Origin: Lacicoccus qingdaonensis
GTDB taxonomy: Bacteria > Bacillota > Bacilli > Staphylococcales > Salinicoccaceae
Length of the DNA: 33,328 bases
Direction of reading: 5' to 3'
Assembly (NCBI RefSeq): GCF_900101075.1
Contig: NZ_FNFY01000021.1
Location: 1 to 33,328, forward strand
Shown: piece after piece, positions 8,703 to 17,998 of the stretch
Position numbering within the stretch: the first letter of the stretch is position 1
Layout of the letters: every line of letters starts with the position of its first letter
Notes under the pieces: model-generated
What the model saw: the letters and a program-made list of their open reading frames with translations, nothing else
The model's database searches: none
Told to the model about the DNA's origin: nothing
Made by a program: the position numbers and the translations under genes

Positions 8703-9881
8703 TCAGTCTTTCAAAAATCCGTTTAAAGACAAGATATTATTTTCCCATATGAAAAGATCTTCGGTTAATTTTCTTGCATTCAACCGCATTTCTTTCTCAA
8801 GGTCAGGATTGTCCTTTATCTCTTTAATCATTTTAATAATATCTGCAGTCGTGGCCTTGGGCTTTGAAAAGCCGACATTGCTGTGATTGATCAGGTCTGC
8901 GGAATAACCGCTCAAGTTGGACACTACCGGTACGCCCGAACCGATCGCATCCACCACTTTACCCGGGAGCACCCTTAAGAATACTTCACTTTCCTTAAGG
9001 AGTGATAAAGCGACATTATGGTTTCTTGTTAGTTCGAGACATTCTTCCCTGCTCTTTTCATCATAGAAGGTGACATATTTCATATTCTGTTCTTCTATGA
9101 TATCTCTCAGTTCATGAGCGTATGCACCATAACCGATTATATTGAAGATGATTTTGTTTTGTTCCAAATAATCCGCCACTTCTTTGATCTGCTCATAATT
9201 CTGGGCAAGCCCAATGTTGCCGGTATAGATCACTTTAAAACTGCCATTCGCTTCCTTAAAATCTATTTCACTTTTTTGAAGTGAGTTCGGTAAATACAGT
9301 ATTTCTTTTTTAGGCGTGATCCTTAATATGTGATCTTTGAATTCCTCATTATTTACAATGATTTTATCCGCCAGTTTATAAATCTGTTTTTCCATGCGTT
9401 TCAGTATCGGAAAGAACCAGTTGATCTTAAGTTTTTCAATCTCTTTGACACTGTCCGGCCACAAGTCTCTGACTTCCAGAACCTTTTTTACACCGGCCTG
9501 TTTTTTTTGTGCAAAGAACGTCGCCCACGGTAAAAAGATATTCGGAGATGTGACGTACACTACATCATAATCACACTGATATCTTTTCACGTATAACCAG
9601 ACTTTATAGGCCAGTTCCATATAGTACAACACTCTCATCTTCAGAGACTTGGACTGCTTATCAATTCTCATCTTCAGCCGTAAAATCTCCGGGGACCTGT
9701 CAATATCCGGCTCATCCCAATATTTTTGCTCCTGGTATAACTTCTGGTTGGGATATGTAGGTGGTGTTGTGAGTACATCCACATCATTATCTTTTGACAG
9801 ATGCGTATATAAATTTTTTAAACGATTGGCGCCGGAGCCGATCTCAGGATAAAAGTTTTGTGTAATCAATAAAATTTTCAT
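8703..9881 (-). CDS. GT4 glycosyltransferase (WbuB-like)
   Basis: A 392-residue GT-B enzyme of family 4. The N-terminus MKILLITQNFYPEIGSGANRL is the typical donor-retaining GT4 opening. LEVRDLWPDSV (about 142-152), IVNNEEF and YTGNIGLAQNYEQ mark the inter-domain region. FLRVLPGKVVDAIGSGVPVVSN (about 300-322) is the sugar-nucleotide-binding segment, with an Asp where many family members have Glu. The overall pattern resembles WbuB/colanic-acid-type glycosyltransferases. It is the first gene of the run to the large glycosyltransferase and tagGH. It has a modest ribosome-binding site (GATGGGA, 7 nt before ATG). The specific sugar cannot be read from the sequence. Confidence 0.85.
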   Translation of the reverse strand: MKILLITQNFYPEIGSGANRLKNLYTHLSKDNDVDVLTTPPTYPNQKLYQEQKYWDEPDIDRSPEILRLKMRIDKQSKSLKMRVLYYMELAYKVWLYVKRYQCDYDVVYVTSPNIFLPWATFFAQKKQAGVKKVLEVRDLWPDSVKEIEKLKINWFFPILKRMEKQIYKLADKIIVNNEEFKDHILRITPKKEILYLPNSLQKSEIDFKEANGSFKVIYTGNIGLAQNYEQIKEVADYLEQNKIIFNIIGYGAYAHELRDIIEEQNMKYVTFYDEKSREECLELTRNHNVALSLLKESEVFLRVLPGKVVDAIGSGVPVVSNLSGYSADLINHSNVGFSKPKATTADIIKMIKEIKDNPDLEKEMRLNARKLTEDLFIWENNILSLNGFLKD

Positions 9882-10052
9882 AGTCGTATCCCATCAATCT
9901 CTCTAATTGTTAGTTAACATTGATATAATATTTAATTTTATCACACTTGAAGCTTCTGTATAATTTTGTACTCATAAAATATTTCCTATTTATATTACCA
10001 TTATGAATTAGAAAACTAAATATCTTTGATAAAAAGTAAGTTCATGATAAAA

Positions 10053-10086
10053 AACATCCTTGGATTATTACGAATCCAAGGATGTT
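10053..10086 (-). terminator. Strong rho-independent terminator after the asparagine-synthase-like gene
   Basis: A perfect 14-bp stem (AACATCCTTGGATT / AATCCAAGGATGTT) with a 6-nt loop is followed on the minus strand by TTTTTTATC. It starts 4 nt after the stop codon of the minus-strand gene ending at 10090. The remaining 170 nt up to 9882 contain nothing else that I recognise apart from the presumed promoter region of the next glycosyltransferase. Confidence 0.9.
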
Positions 10087-10089
10087 GAG

Positions 10090-11928
10090 TTACTTAATTA
10101 TCAAAGTCGCTGCCTTAAGCCATGATTTACTTTTTAGTTGTTTTGCAGGATCCAACTTGATACATATTCTTGATTTAGAGCTAACCTGGATGTCTATTCC
10201 TGAATTTAAATCAAGTACATCATATTCTGCATTGTCTATTTTAACGATTACCGTTCCACTGCCTTTACGATTGTTATAAATCGTACTTAAATTAAAAGTT
10301 AAATCGTTGCTGCTATTATTAATTACTTCAAATCGATATTCATTCGCAGGGTCTATAGGACTGTTTCTAGGTTTTAATATTACTATATTCGAATCTGTAT
10401 ATGCACTCAGTAAATTAGGCTTTAAAAGTTCCAGCCCTTTTTTTATAACAAAATTGTTATCTTTGGATTTAACAAGTTCCTGCTCCAGTCTACTTGACCT
10501 CTGATATGCATCTTCATTTGTGTTCACTCCAAAAAAATTTAAAACCGGCCAATATTTATTTATAATTGCAGTATGCAGAGACATGTTTTGCCGTTCGTCT
10601 ATATTGGGAGATAATAATGCTTCAAATATTTTACGTGAATTCACAATATTAAATACTTCTAAAACATTATCAGTTTCCTGAGTAATAATACTTTGAAAAT
10701 TTCCAAGTCTAATTTCTAAAGCATGTAAATCGAGCATATTATAATCATATATATTATCAAAATCAAGTTCAGTTCTATTCATATATTCTGCGACTGCTTT
10801 ATCTAATCCTTTTCTTTTATCAGGTAAAGTATCAACTATGGGGGACCACCTTAATAAACCGTCTACCATACTTTTAAAATTATTCTTCATATATAATTCT
10901 TTTCTAAATGTAGATTTGGCTAAAGTCTGTACAGTTGATTTTATATGCAATGCATCATGATACTGTTGATTATCTATAAAATATTTGCTCAAAGCATATG
11001 AATGATTCGATGATAGTGTTCTATCCATCCACTCGTAGTATTCATGATTTTTGTTCAAACTTGGAATTTCAAAAAATTCGTGTTTTAAATCCAGATTATC
11101 TGCCATAGAATTTACAATAAATTCATCTGTTTTGTATATAGATTTTGATGCCGGATTTTTATTCAAGTCATCTTCTGACCTCAAATAAGTGAAAAATTTT
11201 ATATCCTTTTTTAAATTTTTCACCAGTGCTAATGAAAGCTTAGAATCTGCCCCTCCGGTCAAACTGAATATTTTATTTGGCTGATTATATAACCACTTAT
11301 TTACTTCATTGAAATATGGTTCCAATATATTGAATGATTCATCTACAGTTTTTTCAACTTTATTTCTTCTGGGAAAGATCCTGGAAATTTTAAAGTTATT
11401 TAAAGAAACATCATTACTGGGATTAAGTTTAAAAATTTCATTGTGATAAGTATAATCTAGGAATCCTTTACGAAAGAACTTATTTTTAGTCAGCTTAACG
11501 CCATAATTGTTAACTAAAATATCTTTGATTAAATACACATGACTGGCAATAATTTCATACTGTTCATTATAAAATACTGGTTTTAAGCTTGACGCATCAG
11601 ATGATACATACACATCTGAGCCATCGTTGAAAATTAATGTGAATCGTCCATTTAAATACTCTACTTCATCATAAAAATCTTTCACATCATTTGATAGAAG
11701 TAATTTCTCTACAATGTCATCTACTGATTTATCCCCGTTTCTAATATCCATACAATAACCTAAAAGATAAATTTCTTTTTCAGCTATCTGTTTACGGGTA
11801 AATAAATAATCTTTTGAAATATAAATGTTCTTTTTATCATTCAAATTATTTTTTGTGAAATTATTATAATTTGAATCCAATTCCGTAATAAAAAATGCTT
11901 TGTGAAGTTTATCAGAAAAGTCATACAT
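10090..11928 (-). CDS. Asparagine-synthase-like protein (paralogue 1)
   Basis: A 612-residue protein with an N-terminal class II amidotransferase-like fold (YLNGRFTLIF...SSDASSLKPVFYN) and an ATP-pyrophosphatase domain with PP-loop SLTGGADS (residues 222-229). A C-terminal beta-rich tail of about 100 residues follows, ending KSWLKAATLIIK. The Cys2 nucleophile of true glutamine-hydrolysing AsnB is absent, so glutamine hydrolysis is not expected. The PP-loop suggests it still adenylates a carboxylate. The ATG at 11926-11928 has GGAGGA 6 nt upstream and aligns with the paralogue's start, so I prefer it over an ATG 17 codons earlier. The paralogue at 14829-16670 is alike throughout. In a locus with a UDP-ManNAcA-forming enzyme, amide formation on a uronic acid of the polymer is plausible (compare WbpS of Pseudomonas O-antigen loci), but this is inference. 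Confidence 0.75.
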   Translation of the reverse strand: MYDFSDKLHKAFFITELDSNYNNFTKNNLNDKKNIYISKDYLFTRKQIAEKEIYLLGYCMDIRNGDKSVDDIVEKLLLSNDVKDFYDEVEYLNGRFTLIFNDGSDVYVSSDASSLKPVFYNEQYEIIASHVYLIKDILVNNYGVKLTKNKFFRKGFLDYTYHNEIFKLNPSNDVSLNNFKISRIFPRRNKVEKTVDESFNILEPYFNEVNKWLYNQPNKIFSLTGGADSKLSLALVKNLKKDIKFFTYLRSEDDLNKNPASKSIYKTDEFIVNSMADNLDLKHEFFEIPSLNKNHEYYEWMDRTLSSNHSYALSKYFIDNQQYHDALHIKSTVQTLAKSTFRKELYMKNNFKSMVDGLLRWSPIVDTLPDKRKGLDKAVAEYMNRTELDFDNIYDYNMLDLHALEIRLGNFQSIITQETDNVLEVFNIVNSRKIFEALLSPNIDERQNMSLHTAIINKYWPVLNFFGVNTNEDAYQRSSRLEQELVKSKDNNFVIKKGLELLKPNLLSAYTDSNIVILKPRNSPIDPANEYRFEVINNSSNDLTFNLSTIYNNRKGSGTVIVKIDNAEYDVLDLNSGIDIQVSSKSRICIKLDPAKQLKSKSWLKAATLIIK

Positions 11929-12229
11929 TGATAGTCCTCCTGTTAGTCTTGATAAAATTATAAATAGAATAGTCCTCATCTTATATAATCGGTCAATATA
12001 TAATTCATTTAGGTATTTTTACTGATTTATTACATTTAATGTTCTTTCGGAAATATCCCTTTCCTGTAAATGTAAACTCTTTCTAATAAGTTAACATTAA
12101 TTATATACTAATTAAATGTATATGCAGTATGTATTATTACATTTATATTAAATTTACGTAAATTAGAATGACATATTCTTCTAAATGTTTATAATATTGA
12201 TATGCATAGTAAATACCTTGGAGGCAGCC
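11929..12229. other. AT-rich divergent intergenic region
   Basis: About 300 nt separate asparagine-synthase-like paralogue 1 (minus) and the glucosaminidase (plus). It contains the ribosome-binding sites of both genes and a good plus-strand promoter at 12168-12195. The rest is AT-rich sequence with short inverted runs. No further gene or RNA was recognised. Confidence 0.6.
12168..12195 (+). promoter_or_regulatory. SigA-type promoter of the glucosaminidase gene
   Basis: ATGACA (12168-12173) and a perfect TATAAT (12190-12195) are 16 nt apart. A GGAGG ribosome-binding site follows at 12220-12224, 5 nt before the ATG at 12230. The order and spacing fit a vegetative promoter with a short leader. 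Confidence 0.6.
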
Positions 12230-14698
12230 ATGAAATATAAGAACAGATTAATTATACCTACATTGATAACAACTTCTTTACTTACTTCGAGTTTAGTAGC
12301 AAATGCCGATGAAATGACCGATGAGAGCATAAGCACCGATGAAATAGAAGTTACAGTAAATGAGAATGACGAAACCCGAAATGGCAGTGTTAATGTTGAA
12401 GAAATGCCCAGCGATGCAACAGACGCAATAGATGATTCAGATTCAACAGATGCAGTCTCGCAGGAAGCTGTACATGATGAAATGGCAATCCACGAAGAAA
12501 CTGTAGATGATTCAAATACAGAAGAAATAACAGAAAGTAACACAATTACTGATACTGAAGAAAATAATACGGAAGATATCAGTCAAAATGATAATCTGCC
12601 AGAAACAACTAATAATGTAACGGACAAAGCCGGCCAGGATGATGATTTCGCAGAAAATGACACTAGTAAAAAATTAACCAATGAAAAAGTAAAGCATGAA
12701 TCTTTGGACGAGGTTTCAAAACAGGCACATGATGCAAAATTAATATCAGATGAGCAAAAGATTGAACATATAAGTACTGATAGTGATCATTATGAAGATT
12801 CTACATTCCATGATACTGATGAACAAGATAATCAGGAAGTTGCTACTGATTCTACTATCTTTGAAGACACTGATGTTAGTAATGAGACCATCACAGATGA
12901 AGATTTAACTTCAAACCAAGCCGATCATGAGAGTGAGGCTCGCAGTTTTTCAGCACCTGAAAATATTTCTACATTTTCAACTATGAATCTAAAGCCTGAA
13001 GCAAATAATGTCCGTGAAGTTAAATCAGTAAATTATGCAACTAGAATTAAAGATGAAAATAACTCAGGCCTATATAGCCCGGTTACAAATAACAATGGTA
13101 AAAATGCTGAACGATTTTTGAACCAGACTTTATTTATTTCTGAATCCACAAAAGTAAATGGTTCTACATATTACAAAATACTTAAAGGTGTCGATGGTCC
13201 AATGCAGGGCTGGATGAAGCAAAATGATTTAGATTTATATAACATTTTTAACCATCGAAAACATAATGAGACACTTTACGTTAATTCAAATCATAAAAAT
13301 GACTATTTATTGGCAGATCCTTACGGTACTTCCAAGCAGCACGTTAAAAAGTTAAAAGACACAGGTAGTTCAACTTTCAACGCAACTGAAACTCTTAAAG
13401 TAGGAGCAGTAACATACTACTACGGTACACTTGGTGATTCTGAGGGATGGATAACTGAATCCAGATTAACCAAACAAGCTCAGCCAAAATATTCAGATGC
13501 CAGATTTGCAGCAAGAATTCCAAATGGAAATAATAACTCCGGCATTTACAGTCCTGTAACGAGCAATAACTCAGTGTCTGCAAATAGATTTAACAACAGT
13601 ACATTGTTTATTACAGAACAGGCGGATTATGACGGCACAACTTATTACAAAATCCATAACGGATTGGACGGTGCCATGCAGGGCTGGATGAAAAAGAATG
13701 ATTTACAAATCTTTGGACTGGGTAAAGTGAGAAACCATAGTGGTTCTTACACTGTAAAGCATGATGATTTCGATTTGTATACGGATCCTTATGGAAATTT
13801 ATCACAGCGTATTGGAAGTTTGAAAAATTATAAAAACACTCCTTTTAAAGCCGAGAAAAGTATAAAAATTGGAGCTACAACACACTATTACGGCAGTTTC
13901 GGTAATCAAAAAGGCTGGATTTCAAATGCTGCATTGACTAAATACACAGCACCTGAACCACCTGTTTCTTCACCGAAGGTCCAAACTGTGAAGTATAACC
14001 GCAGTTTAAACAATGTGCTGAACACTCAGATGTCGTTGTCAACTAAACCGCAGGCATGGGTAAACGGCGGCGGATGGAGAAATGCGACACGCAGTGAAGT
14101 CAGACATTTCCTGGATACAAGCCACCAGAAAGGCGGCGCGTGGGATTATACTTTCTTAAATTTAGACCAAAGACAGGGTATATCCAGTTCTGTTCTAAAT
14201 AGCAATCTGCTTAATAACAAAGGTATTTTAACAAACCGCGGCAGTGCATTTTCACAGGCAGCGAGACAGCACAGCATTAACGAAGTGTATTTGATATCTC
14301 ATGCGATTTTAGAAACAGGTCATGGCAGCAGTCAGCTTGCCCAAGGTGTCAAATTAGACCGCAACGGCAACAGATCCAATAATGGAACAACATACTACAA
14401 TATGTACGGTATCGGTGCAGTAGACCATAATGCATTACTCGGCGGTGCGCGTTATGCCCAGAGAATGGGCTGGGATACACCTGAGAAGGCAATCATCGGC
14501 GGTGCTGGTTTTGTGTCCTCCAACTACTTTGCAAGAGGTCAAAACACTCTGTACTCCATGCGATGGAACCCCGGCAACCCTGGAACTTACCAGTATGCAA
14601 CAGATGTAAACTGGGCATATGCAACGGGCAGAAACCTGAAAAATTACTATGATCAACTTGGAATCAAAGGACAATATTTTACAAGGCACACATTCTAA
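12230..14698 (+). CDS. Secreted N-acetylglucosaminidase autolysin with four GW modules (GH73)
   Basis: An 822-residue secreted murein hydrolase. Residues 1-26 form a signal peptide ending near VANA-DE. Residues 27-250 are a low-complexity acidic Asp/Glu/Ser/Thr region, presumably a disordered spacer. Four GW/SH3_8 modules follow (about 266-340, 341-420, 421-495, 496-575), with repeated YYKI...GWMK and YYYG...GWI signatures; such modules bind lipoteichoic or wall teichoic acid. Residues 590-822 are an Atl-type glucosaminidase with the HAILETGHG motif and probable catalytic Glu695, followed by NMYGIGA. The amidase half of staphylococcal Atl is missing. ATG 12230 is chosen for its ribosome-binding site and signal peptide; an earlier in-frame ATG at 12185 overlaps the promoter. 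It sits alone on the plus strand between two asparagine-synthase-like paralogues. The four GW modules and acidic spacer suggest localisation by the polymer made by this locus. Confidence 0.93.
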   Translation: MKYKNRLIIPTLITTSLLTSSLVANADEMTDESISTDEIEVTVNENDETRNGSVNVEEMPSDATDAIDDSDSTDAVSQEAVHDEMAIHEETVDDSNTEEITESNTITDTEENNTEDISQNDNLPETTNNVTDKAGQDDDFAENDTSKKLTNEKVKHESLDEVSKQAHDAKLISDEQKIEHISTDSDHYEDSTFHDTDEQDNQEVATDSTIFEDTDVSNETITDEDLTSNQADHESEARSFSAPENISTFSTMNLKPEANNVREVKSVNYATRIKDENNSGLYSPVTNNNGKNAERFLNQTLFISESTKVNGSTYYKILKGVDGPMQGWMKQNDLDLYNIFNHRKHNETLYVNSNHKNDYLLADPYGTSKQHVKKLKDTGSSTFNATETLKVGAVTYYYGTLGDSEGWITESRLTKQAQPKYSDARFAARIPNGNNNSGIYSPVTSNNSVSANRFNNSTLFITEQADYDGTTYYKIHNGLDGAMQGWMKKNDLQIFGLGKVRNHSGSYTVKHDDFDLYTDPYGNLSQRIGSLKNYKNTPFKAEKSIKIGATTHYYGSFGNQKGWISNAALTKYTAPEPPVSSPKVQTVKYNRSLNNVLNTQMSLSTKPQAWVNGGGWRNATRSEVRHFLDTSHQKGGAWDYTFLNLDQRQGISSSVLNSNLLNNKGILTNRGSAFSQAARQHSINEVYLISHAILETGHGSSQLAQGVKLDRNGNRSNNGTTYYNMYGIGAVDHNALLGGARYAQRMGWDTPEKAIIGGAGFVSSNYFARGQNTLYSMRWNPGNPGTYQYATDVNWAYATGRNLKNYYDQLGIKGQYFTRHTF

Positions 14699-14727
14699 GT
14701 TATAGAAATAATCCCGATAGGCACAAT

Positions 14728-14788
14728 GACCTGATATCACTAAAGTTTATAGATGAAATGAAACATCTGTAAACTTAGGCAGCAGGTC
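14728..14788. repeat. 61-bp palindromic repeat element, copy A
   Basis: A long inverted repeat with terminal GACCTG / CAGGTC and inner arms AAGTTTATAGATG / CATCTGTAAACTT around a short A-rich loop. It nearly matches the reverse complement of the element at 25583-25646: the first 27 positions differ at two sites and the inner right arm is identical. It lies between the convergent glucosaminidase and asparagine-synthase-like paralogue 2 genes and is followed on the plus strand by CGTTTTTTTC, so it can also act as a terminator. Confidence 0.8.
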
Positions 14789-14828
14789 AACAAGGAATCG
14801 TTTTTTTCATATATTTCAATTAAAATTT

Positions 14829-16670
14829 CTAACGAATTATAAGTGTTGCAGCAGTCAGCCAGGAGCGACTGCTCTTTTTTTGTCTAATATCATAAGCAAA
14901 GCTCATACTGCTTTTTGCAGGCACTTTGAATTTCATGCCCTTGTTATATTTTAAAATATCATGGGTCTGCAATTCAGCTTTTAATGATATTACTCCTTTC
15001 CCTTTCGGATTTCTATACGTTGAAGTCAAAATGACTTCCATATCTTTTTCCCCGTTATTGACGATTTCAAAAGGATATTCTTCTTCAGGTAAAAGCGGTG
15101 TGTTTCTAGGCTTAATGATCAGTCCTATGTTGGATTTTGAAATCGTCAGATTATTCCTTTTCACAATCTCCAAATTCTCTTTGATCAGAAAGTTGAGGTC
15201 TAACGCATCATCCATTTCATTTTGCAGTTGTTTAACTTTTTCAAACATATTTTCAGGCTCGTTGTTAAGTCCAAAGAAGTTCAGGACCGGCCAGTAATTA
15301 TCAATTATTTCCTGGTTCAGAGCCAGTTTCTGACGTTCTTCCAACTTCGGACTCAGGAATATCTCAATCATCTTTCTTGAATTTATTATATTGAATACTT
15401 CCAGAGTTTTATCCGTTTCCTGTGTGATATTACTTTGGAAATTACCGAGTCTCACTTCCAAAAACATAATATCCAGCATATGATAATCATATATGTTGTC
15501 AAAGCTTAATTCATTTCTCCCCATATAATCTAGAATACATTTCTTCAGAGCAGCTTTTCTCCTGGTTTTGTTTCCTACAGGAAATGACCACATCTCTAAT
15601 GCTTCCGACACTCCGTCAATATTATTACGTACATACAAATCTCTAGGAAAACCGGATTTTGCCACCGATTGTATTGTCGATTTAATATGAAGTGCACCAT
15701 GGAAGTTTGGGTTGTCCTCATAATATTTACTTAATCCGTATGAATGATTCGATGACAGTGTTTCAGACATGGTTTTGTGGTATTCATCACCCGTTTTTAA
15801 TTCAGGGATGGTAAAAAATTCATGATTCAAATTCAGATTATCCACCATCTGATCAACAATCATTTCATCATTCGTATACTGTCTTTTTGCAAATTTATTC
15901 CTTTTCAATGATTTGTTATGTTTTAAATAAGTAAAGAATTCAATCTCATTAACAAGTGATTTTAATATTGCCAAAGTCAGCCTTGAATCCTGTCCGCCGG
16001 TCAAACTGAAAATCTTATGCGGTTGCCCCTTTAACCATTTTATAGTTTCTGAAAAATAAGGCACTAACATCTTATAGCCATTTTCAATTGAATTCGTCCC
16101 CTTATCTTTCCTTGGGAAAATACGCTTCTTCGTAAAGTTATTGATTTCCAATTCTATGCTCGGGTTTAATTTGAACACCTCGTTGTTATAAGTGAAGTCC
16201 ATAAACCCTTTTCTATAAAATGGGTTTTTAGTCAAAGGGACCTGAAACTCATCAGTCAACATCTTTTTAACAACATACTCATGACTGGAGATCAGTTTAT
16301 ATTCAGCGTTATAGAACACAGGTTTAATACTTGTGGCATCCGTAGTGATAAAAATGTTTTCATTATTTGTATAAATCAATGTAAATCTGCCGTTCAAGTA
16401 ATCCACTTCATCGTAAAACTTTTCTTTATTTGTTGTTTTTATCAAATTGCTGACAATCTCATCAGTTGATAATGAACCATCCCTGATATCCAGACAATAG
16501 CCTAACAGATATATTTCTGCATCCCCTGACTTTTTATGCGAGAATGTGTAATCATTCGAAATATATAAATTCATATTTTCTTGTAAACTATAGCTGGTGA
16601 AGTTATCCACATCACCAATTAATTCGGTGATGAAAAATGCTTTATATAAAGGTTGGAACTCTGTTTTCAT
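14829..16670 (-). CDS. Asparagine-synthase-like protein (paralogue 2)
   Basis: A 613-residue paralogue of the protein at 10090-11928, with the same plan. It has an N-terminal amidotransferase-like fold without Cys2 (YLNGRFTLIYTN...TTDATSIKPVFYN), PP-loop SLTGGQDS at residues 222-229 and LSSNHSYGLSKYY. It also has FQSNITQETDKTLEVFNIINSRK and the C-terminal beta-rich tail (IIKPRNTP...SRSWLTAATLIIR). The start ATG lies 7 nt after the TGA of the upstream glycosyltransferase and has no strong ribosome-binding site, so expression probably depends on translational read-on from that gene. Likely substrates are carboxylates of surface-glycan sugars (inference). Two such paralogues in one locus may modify different positions or intermediates. 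Confidence 0.75.
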   Translation of the reverse strand: MKTEFQPLYKAFFITELIGDVDNFTSYSLQENMNLYISNDYTFSHKKSGDAEIYLLGYCLDIRDGSLSTDEIVSNLIKTTNKEKFYDEVDYLNGRFTLIYTNNENIFITTDATSIKPVFYNAEYKLISSHEYVVKKMLTDEFQVPLTKNPFYRKGFMDFTYNNEVFKLNPSIELEINNFTKKRIFPRKDKGTNSIENGYKMLVPYFSETIKWLKGQPHKIFSLTGGQDSRLTLAILKSLVNEIEFFTYLKHNKSLKRNKFAKRQYTNDEMIVDQMVDNLNLNHEFFTIPELKTGDEYHKTMSETLSSNHSYGLSKYYEDNPNFHGALHIKSTIQSVAKSGFPRDLYVRNNIDGVSEALEMWSFPVGNKTRRKAALKKCILDYMGRNELSFDNIYDYHMLDIMFLEVRLGNFQSNITQETDKTLEVFNIINSRKMIEIFLSPKLEERQKLALNQEIIDNYWPVLNFFGLNNEPENMFEKVKQLQNEMDDALDLNFLIKENLEIVKRNNLTISKSNIGLIIKPRNTPLLPEEEYPFEIVNNGEKDMEVILTSTYRNPKGKGVISLKAELQTHDILKYNKGMKFKVPAKSSMSFAYDIRQKKSSRSWLTAATLIIR

Positions 16671-16677
16671 AACTTAA

Positions 16678-17844
16678 TCACTGCCATTTCTTATACATTT
16701 TTTTCAACACATTCTTTTCCTTATCCCAATTATATATATGTTTCGCTATTTTGGTATTGTCTTTAAACTCATTCCTTAAGTCATCGTCATCTATCAGCTG
16801 CTGGAGCTTCGCTTTCAAATCATCCGTATCACCCGGCTCGACGGTGAGCCCGACTTCCTGCCCTTTGATAACCGCTTCTATTTCCGGCAGCCTGGAGCCG
16901 ATGACGGGGACGTGGGCCATTATATATTCGAACATCTTATTGGATGATGCGGAATAATGGTTGAAGTTGGTGTTCTCGAGAAACTGGATGCCGATGTCGG
17001 CGGCCTTGGTGTAACTTCTGAGTTCCTTATACGGCACTCTGTCGATGAAGATGACTCTGTCTTCCATCCCAAGTTCTTTATGGTAATCGATCAGATTCAG
17101 CCGTTCTTTGCCGTCGCCGATCATGACGAGTTTTCCGCCTTTAATGTCCTTAAAGGCATCGAGCAATTTGAATAGCCCCCTTCCCTCCTGCATGCCGCCC
17201 TGGTACAGGACGATTTTTTCATCCTCGGGTATTTTGTACGTGTCTCTGAGAGGGAATTCATCGACGAGATTTATATCATAGAGCTCGCTGTAGTTATGTA
17301 CCGCGGTCGGTTTTGTGCCGTACAGGTCTGCGTGGTACTCCGCTCTTGTATCGTTCTCTACAATCGTATGGTCGGTAAATTTCAGCAGAAATTTCTCCAG
17401 CCTGTATATTTTCTCGAATGAATAGTGCGTTCTTGACGTCTGCACTTCATGGGAATCATAGATCAGCGGTTTTCTTTTCAATCTCAGTTTGCTGCTGATG
17501 ATCCCCTGCATCAGCGTATTCAAATCATGGGCGTGGTAAATATCGGTATCTGTCTTTCTCGCAAGCATTACCATCTTGCACATCAAAAACGCATTCGGGA
17601 GGTGTTTCGAAAGGACAGAAGACTTTATTTTCCTTAAAATGAACTTTGGCAGTTCAATTTTCGTCACTCTGTTTACATATATGCCGTCCCTCACTTTTTC
17701 AGCGGACTTCAGGTGCAGTTCGTCCAGTTCCCTTTTCGCTATGATCGTCACGGTATGACCCATTTCGGTCAGGGCGGTGGCCTCCCGCAGCACTCTCGCA
17801 TCGTTGATGAAATTGTTCCACACGAACATCGTCACATTTGCCAT
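16678..17844 (-). CDS. GT4 glycosyltransferase
   Basis: A 388-residue GT-B enzyme. The N-terminal domain has VWNNFINDARVLREATAL, DIYHAHDLNTLMQG and LIYDSHEVQTSR. The C-terminal domain has VLYQGGMQEGRGLFKLLDAF, LVMIGDGKER and the GT4 donor-binding segment SSNKMFEYIMAHVPVIGSRLPEIEAV with Glu in the usual E-x7-E position. No membrane segment is seen. It begins the two-gene run with asparagine-synthase-like paralogue 2 and is divergent from the LCP gene, sharing about 154 nt of upstream sequence. Its codon use is more GC-rich than that of the downstream asparagine-synthase-like gene, suggesting a different history. Confidence 0.85.
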   Translation of the reverse strand: MANVTMFVWNNFINDARVLREATALTEMGHTVTIIAKRELDELHLKSAEKVRDGIYVNRVTKIELPKFILRKIKSSVLSKHLPNAFLMCKMVMLARKTDTDIYHAHDLNTLMQGIISSKLRLKRKPLIYDSHEVQTSRTHYSFEKIYRLEKFLLKFTDHTIVENDTRAEYHADLYGTKPTAVHNYSELYDINLVDEFPLRDTYKIPEDEKIVLYQGGMQEGRGLFKLLDAFKDIKGGKLVMIGDGKERLNLIDYHKELGMEDRVIFIDRVPYKELRSYTKAADIGIQFLENTNFNHYSASSNKMFEYIMAHVPVIGSRLPEIEAVIKGQEVGLTVEPGDTDDLKAKLQQLIDDDDLRNEFKDNTKIAKHIYNWDKEKNVLKKMYKKWQ

Positions 17845-17998
17845 AAACTTATCCCCTATTTTTATACAAGTGGTTATTTTTGATTGTAATTATATATAAA
17901 TGATTATAAAATAAATGATTGGTATACTTATGCTTATTATAGATTATTCGTCTTTTTATGTCATTCACAATAAATTTAAACTAAAGTAGGTTATTTTA

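Noticed and set aside
10090-11928. True glutamine-hydrolysing asparagine synthetase AsnB
   Set aside because: The N-terminal catalytic Cys2 is absent, a C-terminal beta-rich domain is added, and the context is surface glycan synthesis.
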